Source of the DNA: Hellea sp.
GTDB taxonomy: Bacteria > Pseudomonadota > Alphaproteobacteria > Caulobacterales > Maricaulaceae
Assembly: GCA_028224375.1 (NCBI GenBank)
Contig: JAOIVW010000010.1
Coordinates: forward strand, 34,335-98,334
Reading direction: 5' to 3'
DNA: 64,000 nucleotides
This document shows positions 26,905 through 36,563 of this stretch, one piece after another (position 1 is the stretch's first letter; every line of letters starts with the position of its first letter). The position numbers and the translations under genes are program-made. The notes under the pieces are model-generated. The model saw only the letters and a program-made list of their open reading frames with translations, searched no databases and was not told the origin of the DNA.

Positions 26905-28194
26905 CTAGCGTCTTTGCTCAAGACGGTTACGCAGCCATATGGCAAAGCCGTTCATTGTAATCAAGACAACAAGCAGAACAATAATCGCCGCAGAGGTTCG
27001 CTCCGCCCAAGCGCGTTCAGCACTATCAGACCAGAGGAAAATTTGCACGGGCAAAGCGGTCGCAGGTTCTGTGATGGAGTTTGGGATCTCTGTCACAAAG
27101 GCGACCATACCAATCATCAAGAGCGGGGCCGTTTCGCCCAAAGCTTGCGCCATACCAATGATAGAGCCCGTCAAAATACCAGGGGCGGCCAGCGGTAATT
27201 TCTGCTGGAACACGGCTTGTGTATGAGACGCGCCGAGACTCAGCGCGCCGTCAACAATAGAGGGGCTAACGCCTTGCATGGCCGAGCGGGTGGCAATGGT
27301 AATGGTCGGGAAAATCCGCAGCGCTAATACCATACCCCCCACAATGGGCAGCGATCGCGGCATGCCCATAAAATTCAGGAACACGGCAAGGCCCAAGAGA
27401 CCGAAGACGATAGAGGGAACAGCGGCGAGGTTGTTGATATTAATCTCGATAAAATCAGTGAATTTATTCTTGGGCGCAAATTCATCCAGATAAATCGCCG
27501 AGCCCACGCCTATTGGAAAGGCTAGCACAAAGGCGACCACCAAGATCATCACCGAGCCGACGACAGCACTGGCAATACCCGCCAATTCAGGGTCTCGGCT
27601 ATCGGGGTTCATAAAGAGGATGCGGTTAAATTTCTTTTTAATGACCCCGCGCTCTTTGAGCGTATCCGCCCAAGCAATTTGCTGATTGGACACCTTGCGG
27701 CGGCTCTCATCCGTATCGCGTTTAATATAACCTTTGAGCAATTGGTCGACTTGGTCAGAGGTCGGCACGGTAACGGTGACGGTTTTCCCGACAAGGTCAG
27801 GGTTTTTATAGACCATCTGGCGCAAATAATTCGTCGAGCCTGAGGCAGAGACGAGCGCGAAAAGTTCTTGCCTGTCCTTACGGTCTGTGACCTCTGGGAA
27901 TTGCTCATACATGGTGGTTTGAACAATCCGGCGATAATTCGCCCCGCGCAGTTTTTCAGGGTCGCGTGTTCCGTCAGGGGCCAGCACGGATTCGGTCAAC
28001 TGGAAGTCCAGCCGCATAAAGTTTTGTTGAAACGCCGTATAGCCTGTCCCGACAATACTAAAGAGCAGCCACGCCAAAGCCGCCAAAGCGAAGGCAATAG
28101 AGGCGCGTCCCCACATGCGGAAGCGCCATTCCTTGCCCCGGCGTTTTTTAAGGCGCTTTACGGCGGCTTCGGATGTCAAGGTTTTCTCGCTCAT
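26905..28194 (-). CDS. pstA: Phosphate ABC transporter permease PstA
   Basis: 429 residues. The C-terminal half carries the permease domain with six helices and the EAA-like loop (GALSLGASHTQAVFQQKLPL). The N-terminal ~200 residues hold one helix and a large extracytoplasmic domain, giving the long PstA form common in alphaproteobacteria. It forms the inner-membrane channel with PstC. It starts three bases after the pstC stop, so translation is probably coupled. Confidence 0.95.
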   Translation of the reverse strand: MSEKTLTSEAAVKRLKKRRGKEWRFRMWGRASIAFALAALAWLLFSIVGTGYTAFQQNFMRLDFQLTESVLAPDGTRDPEKLRGANYRRIVQTTMYEQFPEVTDRKDRQELFALVSASGSTNYLRQMVYKNPDLVGKTVTVTVPTSDQVDQLLKGYIKRDTDESRRKVSNQQIAWADTLKERGVIKKKFNRILFMNPDSRDPELAGIASAVVGSVMILVVAFVLAFPIGVGSAIYLDEFAPKNKFTDFIEININNLAAVPSIVFGLLGLAVFLNFMGMPRSLPIVGGMVLALRIFPTITIATRSAMQGVSPSIVDGALSLGASHTQAVFQQKLPLAAPGILTGSIIGMAQALGETAPLLMIGMVAFVTEIPNSITEPATALPVQIFLWSDSAERAWAERTSAAIIVLLVVLITMNGFAIWLRNRLEQRR

Positions 28195-28197
28195 AGC

Positions 28198-29442
28198 CTA
28201 ATACTTTGCCCGGTAGCGGCGCACGACTGTCAGCGCGACGACATTTAAAAGAAGCGTGATAATAAAGAGCACGAGGCCGAGCGCGAAGGCGACCAAAGTT
28301 TTTGCGCTGTCAAAATCAGAATCGCCCGTCAGCAGGGACACGATCTGCACCGTTACCGTGGTCACCGCTTCGAAAGGGTTGGCCGTTAGGTTCGCGGCTT
28401 TACCTGCCGCCATATAGACAATCATCGTCTCGCCAATCGCGCGGGAAATGGCGAGCATAAAGGCGCCGATAATGCCGGGAAGCGCGGCGGTGAAGACAAC
28501 CTTTTTCATGGTTTCTGATTCTGTCGCGCCCAAAGCGTAAGAGCCATCGCGCAAAGTTTGCGGGACAGCATTAATCACGTCACTGGAAAGAGACGAGACA
28601 AAGGGGATAATCATCACGCCCATAACAACCCCCGCCGCGAGTGCACTTTGTGTAGGCACAGAAAAACCGAGGCTCTCGGCAAAGCCGCGCACAAAGGGGG
28701 CGAAGGTCAGCAAAGCGAAGAAGCCATAAACGACGGTCGGCACACCTGCGAGAATTTCGATAGCCGGCTTGACCCATTTCTTGACGGTGCCGGTGGCATA
28801 TTCCGTCAGGTAAATCGCAATCATAAGACCGACAGGGCCGGCAATGGACATCGCCACCACCATTATCAGGAATGTCCCCGCAAAGACGGGAATAGCGCCG
28901 AATGAGCCGCTTTGCCCGACTTGATCAGCTCTTAGGGCCGTTTGCGGCGACCACTGCAAGCCAAAGAGGAAATCCGTAAAGGGCACTTCTTTGAAGAAGC
29001 GCAAACTCTCAAACAAAAGCGAGGCGATGATGCCCAGCGTTGTTAAAACCGCGATGACAGATAAGAAAATCAAAAGCCCTTTGATGAAACGCTCAACATA
29101 GGTTCGCGCGCGAAATTGGCCGCTGACTTGCCGCCCGGTCAAGATAATCACCGCCAGACCCGTCAAAATCATGGCCGCGAGCCACAGCGCGTTAAAGCCT
29201 GTCCCGCTGCCTTGGATAAAAAGCCCGATGATAAAGACGGCTAATGTCGCTAAGCCAACAAGCCACGCGGTGAAATAGCCGTGATAGCTGGCCTGTGAAT
29301 GCCAAGAGGACAGAGCCATTTTGCCGCCCGCAGCGGCGCGGGCCTGCCGAAATTTGTTCAAGGCAGAGCTTTTATTATAGAAAAACCCACCCACTGTCAG
29401 AACAGCGATGAGCAATATCATATAAATGGAGATGTGACCCAC
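28198..29442 (-). CDS. pstC: Phosphate ABC transporter permease PstC
   Basis: 414 residues from a GTG; an in-frame ATG seven codons later (29421) is also possible. The permease domain has EILAGVPTVVYGFFALLTFA and the loop DGSYALGATESETMKKVVFT, both PstC hallmarks. An extra N-terminal part with four helices makes it longer than the E. coli protein, matching the long PstA. It is separated from pstS by a strong intrinsic terminator (29510-29542), so it is probably expressed at a fraction of the pstS level. Confidence 0.95.
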   Translation of the reverse strand: MGHISIYMILLIAVLTVGGFFYNKSSALNKFRQARAAAGGKMALSSWHSQASYHGYFTAWLVGLATLAVFIIGLFIQGSGTGFNALWLAAMILTGLAVIILTGRQVSGQFRARTYVERFIKGLLIFLSVIAVLTTLGIIASLLFESLRFFKEVPFTDFLFGLQWSPQTALRADQVGQSGSFGAIPVFAGTFLIMVVAMSIAGPVGLMIAIYLTEYATGTVKKWVKPAIEILAGVPTVVYGFFALLTFAPFVRGFAESLGFSVPTQSALAAGVVMGVMIIPFVSSLSSDVINAVPQTLRDGSYALGATESETMKKVVFTAALPGIIGAFMLAISRAIGETMIVYMAAGKAANLTANPFEAVTTVTVQIVSLLTGDSDFDSAKTLVAFALGLVLFIITLLLNVVALTVVRRYRAKY

Positions 29443-29509
29443 TGATTCCGCCTGTTACCTAATTTTATCACGGCCTTTACGGCAGATTTATGAAAGTTTT
29501 AAGACACAG

Positions 29510-29542
29510 AAAAAGCGGCGTCCAGTTGTTGCCGGACGCCGC
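29510..29542 (-). terminator. Intercistronic terminator/attenuator between pstS and pstC
   Basis: On the minus strand a 9-bp perfect stem GCGGCGTCC/GGACGCCGC with a 10-base loop is followed by TTTTTCT. It begins 26 bases after the pstS stop. It should end most porin-pstS transcripts, leaving a low read-through into pstCAB. Confidence 0.85.
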
Positions 29543-29567
29543 CTGTTGATAAGATATTTTGTAAGGC

Positions 29568-30665
29568 TTACTGGCTGTATGTTGTCAGATTTTCAACAAC
29601 CGCGCGTGTTTTGGCCCGTTCAGCATCAGGAAGCGGCACAAGACCGATTTCTTCAAGATATCCGCCCGGTCCTGCCGCAGCATCGGACGTAAATTCGAGC
29701 GCAAATTCCTGCAAGCCAGGTGTTTTGCCGACATGGTCTTTTTTGAGATAGAAATAGAGCGAGCGCGCAACGGGATAGTCACCTGAGGCAATCTGGTCAA
29801 ATTCTGGCGGCGTGCCGTCTATCGTTGCGCCTTTGATTTTATCTGTATTCTCTTCAAGGAATGAATAGCCAAAGATACCAATCGCTGTGGGCGTATTGAC
29901 CAATGTCTGAACCAAGGCGTTATCATTTTCGCCTCCGTCAATCCATTTTCCGTCTTCGCGGAGTGTGTGGGCGTTATTGGCAAAAGCTTTGCTGTCTTTG
30001 CTGCGCAATTCAGCCAAGCAAGGGACTTGCTTAGCCCCGCCTTCCATCGCGATTTCAACAAAGGCGTCACGCGTACCGGAGGTTGGCGGCGGGCCATAAG
30101 CTTCGATTTTTTCGTCCGACAATTTTGGGTTAATGTCAGACCATTTGAGGTTAGGATTAGCCTTCATTGTGCAGTCTGTATCAGAGGTCGGGACCTCTTT
30201 GGCAAAAGCCAAGTAGATATCTTTCAAGCTCATATCCATGACAGGGGCATCAATCGCATTGGCGACAACGATACCGTCAAATCCGATTTTGACCTCAACA
30301 ACGCCTTGCACGCCATTTTTGACGCAATTGTCATATTCAGATTTTTTCTGGCGGCGAGAGGAATTTGTAATGTCAGCCGTCGATTTGTCCGCGCCAGAGC
30401 AGAATAATTTATGTCCGCCGCCTGACCCTGTGGATTCGACGACAACATTAAAGCCGGACTTGTTTTTAAATTCTTGCGCGACCTTTGTTGAGAAAGGATA
30501 GACTGTTGAGGAGCCCACCACGCGGATATCACCGCCTGTGGCTTTTGCGGGAGTCTCTTTTACAGTTTTCGTGGCCGTGTCTTTTACAACTGCGGTATCA
30601 CCGCTGCCGCAAGCGACTAAAAATGCGGCACTCGCCGCGCCTAATATAAGTGTTTTCATTGTCAT
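29568..30665 (-). CDS. pstS: Phosphate-binding lipoprotein PstS
   Basis: 365 residues from the ATG at 30665, preceded by GAAGGTG; an ATG five codons upstream is less well placed. The lipobox is LVAC (Cys about residue 21), so it is probably membrane-tethered rather than soluble. Phosphate-site signatures are VVGSSTVYPFSTKVAQEF, VVESTGSGGGHKLFC and GPPPTSGTRDAFVE. It captures phosphate in the periplasm for PstCAB. Only 27 bases separate it from the porin gene upstream, so both are driven by the Pho box at 31973-32012. Confidence 0.95.
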   Translation of the reverse strand: MTMKTLILGAASAAFLVACGSGDTAVVKDTATKTVKETPAKATGGDIRVVGSSTVYPFSTKVAQEFKNKSGFNVVVESTGSGGGHKLFCSGADKSTADITNSSRRQKKSEYDNCVKNGVQGVVEVKIGFDGIVVANAIDAPVMDMSLKDIYLAFAKEVPTSDTDCTMKANPNLKWSDINPKLSDEKIEAYGPPPTSGTRDAFVEIAMEGGAKQVPCLAELRSKDSKAFANNAHTLREDGKWIDGGENDNALVQTLVNTPTAIGIFGYSFLEENTDKIKGATIDGTPPEFDQIASGDYPVARSLYFYLKKDHVGKTPGLQEFALEFTSDAAAGPGGYLEEIGLVPLPDAERAKTRAVVENLTTYSQ

Positions 30666-30692
30666 AATATTCACCTTCATTCGAATGTTTAT

Positions 30693-31889
30693 TTAAAAGT
30701 CGAAACCAAGCCGCGCATTAACGCCGCTGGCACTATCGGCAAAGCCGTTATCAGCATCAGCATTGAAATAATTGATCCGCAAACGTGTGTATTTTGTTGG
30801 CAGCCAATCCGCGCCTAGAACAATCGTGTCGAGCTTACCCAGATAACCGTTATCTTGCAAATCAAGCGTATCATAACGCGCCACAAGTGAGACTGCGCCT
30901 AGGCCGCCTTCGCCGACAGGGTTATCAACCTTCATGCGATCATATGTGCCGCCAGATGATTTATAGGCTCGTCTGCCGCCAAAGATGATACCGGCTTCGA
31001 TATAGCCCCCGCCAAATGTCGCGTCAGGGTTATCGCCCACGCCGTCAACATCCACGATCGAATATTCTCCAGCGGCCCACAAATTATCTTTTAGAATCAG
31101 GCCTTCAATCGCGAAGAAATTATCACTATCGCCAAAATTCTCATCAAGGCCGTCGACAATACGGCCCGCATTGATGATGCGCCCGCTGGGCAAAACACCA
31201 TCTGTATTTTCGGAATCCAAAGAATGCGCGAAAGGACGTTGGCGATAGCGGAAAGGGCTGTCCCCTGCATCTCTATAGCGCCAAGACGCGCCCAAATGGA
31301 CCAATGTGTCTTCGGTTTTGTATGGCGTGAATGTGGCGCGCGCTGCGGCGGCCTTGCCATTGGTTTCGCCCTCATTATTGATATTTTCGCCGTAAATACC
31401 TGCATTGAGCGTGTAGTTATCGCCCGCTTTGCCGATAGATAGGCCAATGCGGCGGTCCAAGCCAAAAGCATCCGTAAAGCCGCCGCGTTCAATTGTTGTG
31501 ATGAAACGCGAACTGGCTTCTTCTTCGAGAGAGTTATGGGTTTTGAAATGGCCAACCTTAACTTTGAAAGGGAGCTCTTTAGGCGAGAATTGTAAATAGC
31601 CATCCGTGACTTCAATATCGTCGCCTGTTGTATGGTTGAACTCAAATTTGTAACTGATGGCGCTGCCATATTTGCCTTTTGCAAATAAGCGCGCGCGGCG
31701 AACTTCTGAAGACGTTACGTCCGAATCAAGATCCGTTCCGCCAATATTGTTAATGTCAGTCAGGGCATAATCGAGCATGAGACGACCGCCAATCTCGAGT
31801 GTTTTCTCTTGCGCGTAAGCTGAGGCAGGAAATGCCATAGAACCAGCCAAAATTGCCGCCGCCAAGCGGCTCCTTGAAATAATTGTCAA
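30693..31889 (-). CDS. Phosphate-selective porin (OprO/OprP family)
   Basis: 398 residues from a TTG start preceded by AGAGG. Signal peptide ends SAYAQ. The rest is a beta-barrel with the OprP-family features: EVRRARLFAKGKYG, YKFEFNHTTGDDIEVTDGYL, KVGHFKTHNSLEEEASSRFI, FGLDRRIGLSIG and a C-terminal ARLGFDF ending in Phe. It would form an anion-selective trimeric channel for phosphate across the outer membrane. Position directly upstream of pstS and downstream of a Pho box makes a phosphate role convincing. Confidence 0.92.
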   Translation of the reverse strand: MTIISRSRLAAAILAGSMAFPASAYAQEKTLEIGGRLMLDYALTDINNIGGTDLDSDVTSSEVRRARLFAKGKYGSAISYKFEFNHTTGDDIEVTDGYLQFSPKELPFKVKVGHFKTHNSLEEEASSRFITTIERGGFTDAFGLDRRIGLSIGKAGDNYTLNAGIYGENINNEGETNGKAAAARATFTPYKTEDTLVHLGASWRYRDAGDSPFRYRQRPFAHSLDSENTDGVLPSGRIINAGRIVDGLDENFGDSDNFFAIEGLILKDNLWAAGEYSIVDVDGVGDNPDATFGGGYIEAGIIFGGRRAYKSSGGTYDRMKVDNPVGEGGLGAVSLVARYDTLDLQDNGYLGKLDTIVLGADWLPTKYTRLRINYFNADADNGFADSASGVNARLGFDF

Positions 31890-31972
31890 CGTACTAACCT
31901 CTTAACGATGGGCTATAAATAGCCGTAGATAGACACCCCTTCGGCATCATTGACCGCCCTATGGCAGAGTCG

Positions 31973-32012
31973 TTTGACAGTTTCTTAGACTTTTTGTGAC
32001 AGTTTTGTGATA
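31973..32012 (-). promoter_or_regulatory. Pho box: four PhoB half-sites upstream of the porin-pstS operon
   Basis: On the minus strand, TATCACA, TGTCACA, GTCTAAG and TGTCAAA follow one another at exactly 11-base steps, separated by A/C-rich tetranucleotides. This is the arrangement of PhoB half-sites (consensus CTGTCAT at 11-base spacing). It lies 84-123 bases upstream of the porin start, between the porin gene and the divergent MATE gene. Confidence 0.85.
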
Positions 32013-32076
32013 GTTGCAGTTTCAAGTAAATTCGAATTGTCTTCCCTTAAACGCCTTTTCTCCTTAACAGGCGCAA

Positions 32077-33465
32077 ATGTCTGAAACACTGACACATAAC
32101 CCGCCGCAAAAGGCGGTATTGCCCAAAACATGGTGGGGCGAAATGCGCGCGCTCCTGTGGATTGGTGTGCCTATGGCGGCGGCGCAATTCATCCAATTCT
32201 TTGTCTATTTTATCGATACTGTCATGATTGGCCGCATCAGCCCGCAAGATGTGGCCGCAGCAGGTCTCGGCTCGGTTATCTATTTTGCCTTTTGGATGCT
32301 CGGCTCTGGCCCGGTCATGGCGGTCTCCCCGCTTGTCTCTCAAGCTATGGGGGCCGATCAAAATGACACCCGCGATGCGCGGCGGTCTGTGCGTATGGTG
32401 ATCTGGGTCATATTCCTCATGACCCCTATACTTGTGGTGATGCTGAGCTTCACTGAAGAGCTGCTCTTATTTTTCGGACAAGACGCGCAGGTATCGGCCA
32501 AAGCTGGGAAATATGTCATGGCCCTCGCCATTGGCCTGCCCTTTGCCTTGGCGACAATGGCGCTGCGTAACTTTTTAGCCGCATTAGAAAAAACACTCAT
32601 TCCTTTGCTTTTGGTGGTTATCGGAACCGCCGCAAATGGGCTGCTCAATTATATCTTTATCTTCGGCAATTTCGGCGTTCCGCGTTTGGAATTAGTCGGC
32701 GCAGGCATAGCGTCATCCCTCGCCTATATATTCGGCTTCTGCCTCTTTGTGCTTTATATTCGCCTGGATAAACGCGCCAATAGCTTTCAAATCTTCAAGA
32801 ACTTCTGGCGCTCTGACTGGCAGAGGTTGAAAGAGGTGATTACGCTGGGCTGGCCGATGAGCCTTACAACCACCTTTGAAGGTATGCTGTTCAATGCCGC
32901 CATCATCGTTATGGGCCTTATCGGTGTGCTCGAAGCCGCAGCCTATCAAATCGCGCTGAATGTAGCCGCGCTCGCCTTTATGCTGCCTTATGGCATGTCC
33001 ATGGCAGGGGCTGTGCGCATTGGCTTGGCTGAAGGCGCAGGCAATAAACCCGCCACGCGGCGCGCAGCCAGCACAACAATCGTGGCCTGCATTTTCGCTA
33101 TCATGATTTTAGCCATTCCCGTCGCCCTCTTCCCTGAGTTTACAGCCTCGCTTTATCTAAACTTAGAAAAGCCTGAAAATGCCGAGGTTATCGCCCTCGT
33201 TGTCGGGTTCCTGCCCATCGCCACGGCCTTTATGTTTTTCGATTCCGTTCAGGTCGCAGCCAATCAGCTCTTGCGCGGGTTGAAAGACGTGAATTGGCCG
33301 ATGGTCTTTACAGGGATTAGCTATTGGGTGGTCGGCTTTCCGGTCGCCTATATCTTGGCGCTTAAAACCGAGGTTGGGGCCAATGGCGTTTGGTATGGCC
33401 TGATGGCGGGACTGATTACGGCGGCGGTTTTGCTCGGCGCGCGATTACTGCGGCGGCTGCGTTAG
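32077..33465 (+). CDS. MATE-family multidrug efflux transporter
   Basis: 462 residues with twelve predicted membrane helices in two homologous halves. N-half features include GVPMAAAQFIQFFVYFIDTV and GLGSVIYFAFWMLGSGPVMA; the C-half begins near GWPMSLTTTFEGMLFNAAII. The layout fits NorM/DinF-type MATE antiporters, which export cationic drugs using sodium or proton gradients. It is divergent from the porin operon, and its stop overlaps the stop of the convergent DUF1491 gene by four bases. No adjacent regulator is seen. Confidence 0.92.
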   Translation: MSETLTHNPPQKAVLPKTWWGEMRALLWIGVPMAAAQFIQFFVYFIDTVMIGRISPQDVAAAGLGSVIYFAFWMLGSGPVMAVSPLVSQAMGADQNDTRDARRSVRMVIWVIFLMTPILVVMLSFTEELLLFFGQDAQVSAKAGKYVMALAIGLPFALATMALRNFLAALEKTLIPLLLVVIGTAANGLLNYIFIFGNFGVPRLELVGAGIASSLAYIFGFCLFVLYIRLDKRANSFQIFKNFWRSDWQRLKEVITLGWPMSLTTTFEGMLFNAAIIVMGLIGVLEAAAYQIALNVAALAFMLPYGMSMAGAVRIGLAEGAGNKPATRRAASTTIVACIFAIMILAIPVALFPEFTASLYLNLEKPENAEVIALVVGFLPIATAFMFFDSVQVAANQLLRGLKDVNWPMVFTGISYWVVGFPVAYILALKTEVGANGVWYGLMAGLITAAVLLGARLLRRLR

Positions 33466-33791
33466 CTCTCAATCGGCTCGGTCAGGAAATGACGGCCTTC
33501 GCGGTCTTCAATCTCAACCACCCATAGGTCCGGATCATCATCGACGCGGCTATTGATATAGGCATCAATTTCAGCTTCAGTTTCAGGCCCCTTTGGCAGC
33601 CAGACCCGCTCCCCTTTCATATTGCGAATGGGCCGATAAAGCGCGGCGTTGCCGTCCAAATGGCGCACCTTTACAAGGCAGGCTCCGGCATCCTTATCGC
33701 CTCGCTTAACCACAGCGGCAAACGCCCCGCCGCTTTCCGCGCGGCGGATGAGCGCTGAGGTCCAAAATCCGGCTTTGAGCTGTGGTGTCAT
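33462..33791 (-). CDS. DUF1491 family protein
   Basis: 109 residues. Family pattern is clear: ALIRRAESGGAFAAVVKRGD, DAGACLVKVRHLDGNAALY, GERVWLPKGPETEAEIDAYI and DDDPDLWVVEIEDREGRHFL. DUF1491 is a small alphaproteobacterial cytoplasmic protein of unknown role. It is convergent with and overlaps the MATE gene by four bases, and divergent from the BcsB-like gene. Confidence 0.92.
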   Translation of the reverse strand: MTPQLKAGFWTSALIRRAESGGAFAAVVKRGDKDAGACLVKVRHLDGNAALYRPIRNMKGERVWLPKGPETEAEIDAYINSRVDDDPDLWVVEIEDREGRHFLTEPIES

Positions 33792-33877
33792 TCTTGCACA
33801 TCATCCTTTGAGAACACTGTCTCATCTCAATTGCACCAAACCGCCCTGTTTGGCACTTTTCTTGCTCCCTTAGTCTT

Positions 33878-36469
33878 ATGTTTACCTTAAGACCTCGGGC
33901 ACTGTCCCATAATAGACCTAATGCTTTAAAAACGCTCGTCTCTGCCGCGGTTTTAGGCGCTATGATGCTGCCTGTCACGGCAAATGCGGCGGTTCACTCT
34001 CCGCAAGGGAAATCCGTGGTCTATAAGTCCAGCCTCGCCAGTATTGACGGGCTTGAGGCGCGTGTTCTGGATTGGCGCAATCCGAGCCTTGAATTTACCT
34101 TTGATGCCAGTGCAACCGACTGGACAGATGGTGTGGAGCTTTTGCTCTCCGCTGATCCTCTGGGCAATGTCAGCCGCCGCACGCCGCTTATGGTGCAATT
34201 TAACAATGGCCCGCCATCACCCGTCATTACACGCGGCCAAGGCTTTGACGCGCGGATTAAACTTGATCCGTCGCGTATTCGCCCGCGCAATAATAAAATC
34301 CGCTTTACCTATAACACACCGACTGGCGAGGAATGCCTATCCCCCGCAAATGGTGGATGGCGTTTGGATTTCAAAAACAGCCTGGTCATTATTAAAGCCC
34401 GCGGCAAAGCGCGTAATTATGACATTCGCGAGATTGATGAGCGGCTACGCAACCCAATGACCGCGCCGAAATCTGTGCGGGTCTTAGCGCGCGGCCCAAA
34501 CACATCCAAATTACAAGTCCTCGCCGCGCAAGGCGTTGGTCTGCGTATGAAAGAGTTGCCCGAATTTAAAACCCGTTCTGGTACTGGTGATTTTGATATT
34601 ATCGTCGCCCGCCGCGATCAACTCTCAGGCTGGGTCACAGATAAGAAAATCCTCAGTGGCTCTGGCCCGAATATCTTTGCCCATAAAGGCCAGCCTATGC
34701 GTCTGGTTATTACAGGCGATACTGATATTGAAGTCATGGAAACGGCGAAAGCCTTTGCCACTCACGTGCTCCCTAATGCGCACCGCCCTATCACAAGTTT
34801 GGGCGAGGTAAACATACAGCCCTTCTTGACGCCTGTGAGTCCGCGCATAGACGGCACAGAGAAATTGTCAGATCTTGACAGCAGTTATTTTGATAATAGC
34901 TGGGGCCCCAGACCGCAAACATTTACATTTGATGTAAAGGACCCTTCGGCCAGTTCAGGCGAAGTGCTTTTGCGCTTGGCGAAAGACAAAGTCGTCAGCA
35001 ATGACTCACGTCTGTCCCTGACCCTAAACGGGAAGTCTTTGGGCTATACGGCGCTTGATAAAACGCGCAAATCCGTGGCCTTCAAAATTCCTGAAGGCGC
35101 ACTTCAAGGCACGAATAATACATTATCTTTAACGCCAAAACTTGAGGCCAAGGCCTCTTTGGGATGTAGCTATACCCAAGACCTTCCGGGCTTTTACTTA
35201 GGTGATGGCTCTAAATTAAAAATCGAAGCGGCGGCGCCCTCGCCTGTGGCAGAGCTAAGTAAGCTCACGGCCACAGGCGCGCCATTTTCGCTTAATAAGG
35301 CGTCGGATACAGTTGTTATGCTGCCCGCCTCCTCCTCGCGTGATTATGATGCCTCGCTGAAAATCATGGCAAAGCTGGCAAGATCGTCAGGTTATGGCTG
35401 GACGGACGCCAATTTTATGCGCTCCACAAATCTGACAGCGATTGGCGCAGATAAAAATGTCTTGGTTGTCGGCCCAAGTTCGCGTCTGAATAACACCATT
35501 AAAGACGCCGCGCCTAAGGGCCTGAAATCAGCGCTTAAAGGTCTGTCTTTGGACGGGCCGCTTATCGCCTCGCTTGACCGCGTTGCGGCGAGTGACGAGA
35601 CCACATCACTTAATCTTTACGCCCAAAGCCAAGCGGCCAAGCGGCGTATTCGCAATGGCGGCGTGGCCGCGCTTTACCCATCACCTCTGGGCGATGGTAA
35701 AGTGATGGGCATTATCACCAATGTCCCAGGACGCAGTTTTGCAAATGTTGCGGGCCAACTTGTCAAACCTGCAGCTTGGAACAAGATGGAAGGCAGTGTT
35801 GCCAGATGGGATAATGCCAAAGTCATCATGGCGCAGACCGCGCTGGACGTGCCAGGGTTTAAAGTTCCTAAGACGGCCACCTCAAAAATTGGCGGATTTG
35901 AATTCCCCAAGATCAATTGGCCGACGATTGAGAAAGAAGCGTTTGAGTTTGGAGAAATTGATAAGCGCACATTCAGCAACAGTTTCGAGGCTCTGAAAAA
36001 AAATACGCTTTCCTTTTTCAAACGTGATGACTCAGCTGCGGATGCTTCAAAAGCTGCAACAATTGCAACGCCAAAAATTACGAGGCCAATACTGTCTAAG
36101 CCAAAAATCGTGACGCCGAAAATAAAGCCGCAAGCCAGCTTGCCTCCCATTCCTAATCTGCGCGGGATGTCCACCGTTCAGACAGCGTCTCAGTCAGATA
36201 AGATTAAAACATGGGCCACGAATGCGCTCGGCAATATACAGACCAAAACCAAGTCCATGAGCGAGGCGGCGAAAGTCTCGTTTAACAACGCCAAAGCGGC
36301 GGCCGGGCAGCCCAGCACATGGTCACATCAAACGATGAATTCCTTTGCGATTATGCTGATAGCGTCTTTGGCCTTTATCTTTATGTTCTTGGGGCTGCTG
36401 CGCCCAAGCCGCGGCGCGCAAAGACGCAATAGAGCTCATAAGCGCGTCACAAAAATAAGGCATGACTAA
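33878..36469 (+). CDS. BcsB-like periplasmic protein, orphan
   Basis: 863 residues with a signal peptide (ending ANAA) and a C-terminal single membrane helix (about 823-843) followed by an Arg/Lys-rich tail. Between them, two jelly-roll-like carbohydrate-binding modules alternate with flavodoxin-like regions, as in BcsB: LLLSADPLGNVSRRTPLMVQ, TYNTPTGEECLSPANGGWRL and GDTDIEVMETAKAFATHVLP. BcsB partners with cellulose synthase BcsA in the periplasm. No bcsA, bcsC or bcsZ is in the window, so it may serve a distant synthase or another exopolysaccharide. A Lys/Pro-rich, low-complexity stretch (~720-790) before the membrane helix is unlike standard BcsB. Confidence 0.72.
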   Translation: MFTLRPRALSHNRPNALKTLVSAAVLGAMMLPVTANAAVHSPQGKSVVYKSSLASIDGLEARVLDWRNPSLEFTFDASATDWTDGVELLLSADPLGNVSRRTPLMVQFNNGPPSPVITRGQGFDARIKLDPSRIRPRNNKIRFTYNTPTGEECLSPANGGWRLDFKNSLVIIKARGKARNYDIREIDERLRNPMTAPKSVRVLARGPNTSKLQVLAAQGVGLRMKELPEFKTRSGTGDFDIIVARRDQLSGWVTDKKILSGSGPNIFAHKGQPMRLVITGDTDIEVMETAKAFATHVLPNAHRPITSLGEVNIQPFLTPVSPRIDGTEKLSDLDSSYFDNSWGPRPQTFTFDVKDPSASSGEVLLRLAKDKVVSNDSRLSLTLNGKSLGYTALDKTRKSVAFKIPEGALQGTNNTLSLTPKLEAKASLGCSYTQDLPGFYLGDGSKLKIEAAAPSPVAELSKLTATGAPFSLNKASDTVVMLPASSSRDYDASLKIMAKLARSSGYGWTDANFMRSTNLTAIGADKNVLVVGPSSRLNNTIKDAAPKGLKSALKGLSLDGPLIASLDRVAASDETTSLNLYAQSQAAKRRIRNGGVAALYPSPLGDGKVMGIITNVPGRSFANVAGQLVKPAAWNKMEGSVARWDNAKVIMAQTALDVPGFKVPKTATSKIGGFEFPKINWPTIEKEAFEFGEIDKRTFSNSFEALKKNTLSFFKRDDSAADASKAATIATPKITRPILSKPKIVTPKIKPQASLPPIPNLRGMSTVQTASQSDKIKTWATNALGNIQTKTKSMSEAAKVSFNNAKAAAGQPSTWSHQTMNSFAIMLIASLAFIFMFLGLLRPSRGAQRRNRAHKRVTKIRHD

Positions 36470-36563
36470 AGGCTCAACGTGTGAGGAGCTTTGGCCGCTC
36501 AAGCTATATCTTAAATCCCGCTTTACACGTCCTGCAATGAGGTGCAGATTTGACCCATAATAT

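Noticed and set aside
35674..36174. 166-residue minus-strand frame
   Set aside because: Antisense shadow of the BcsB-like gene.
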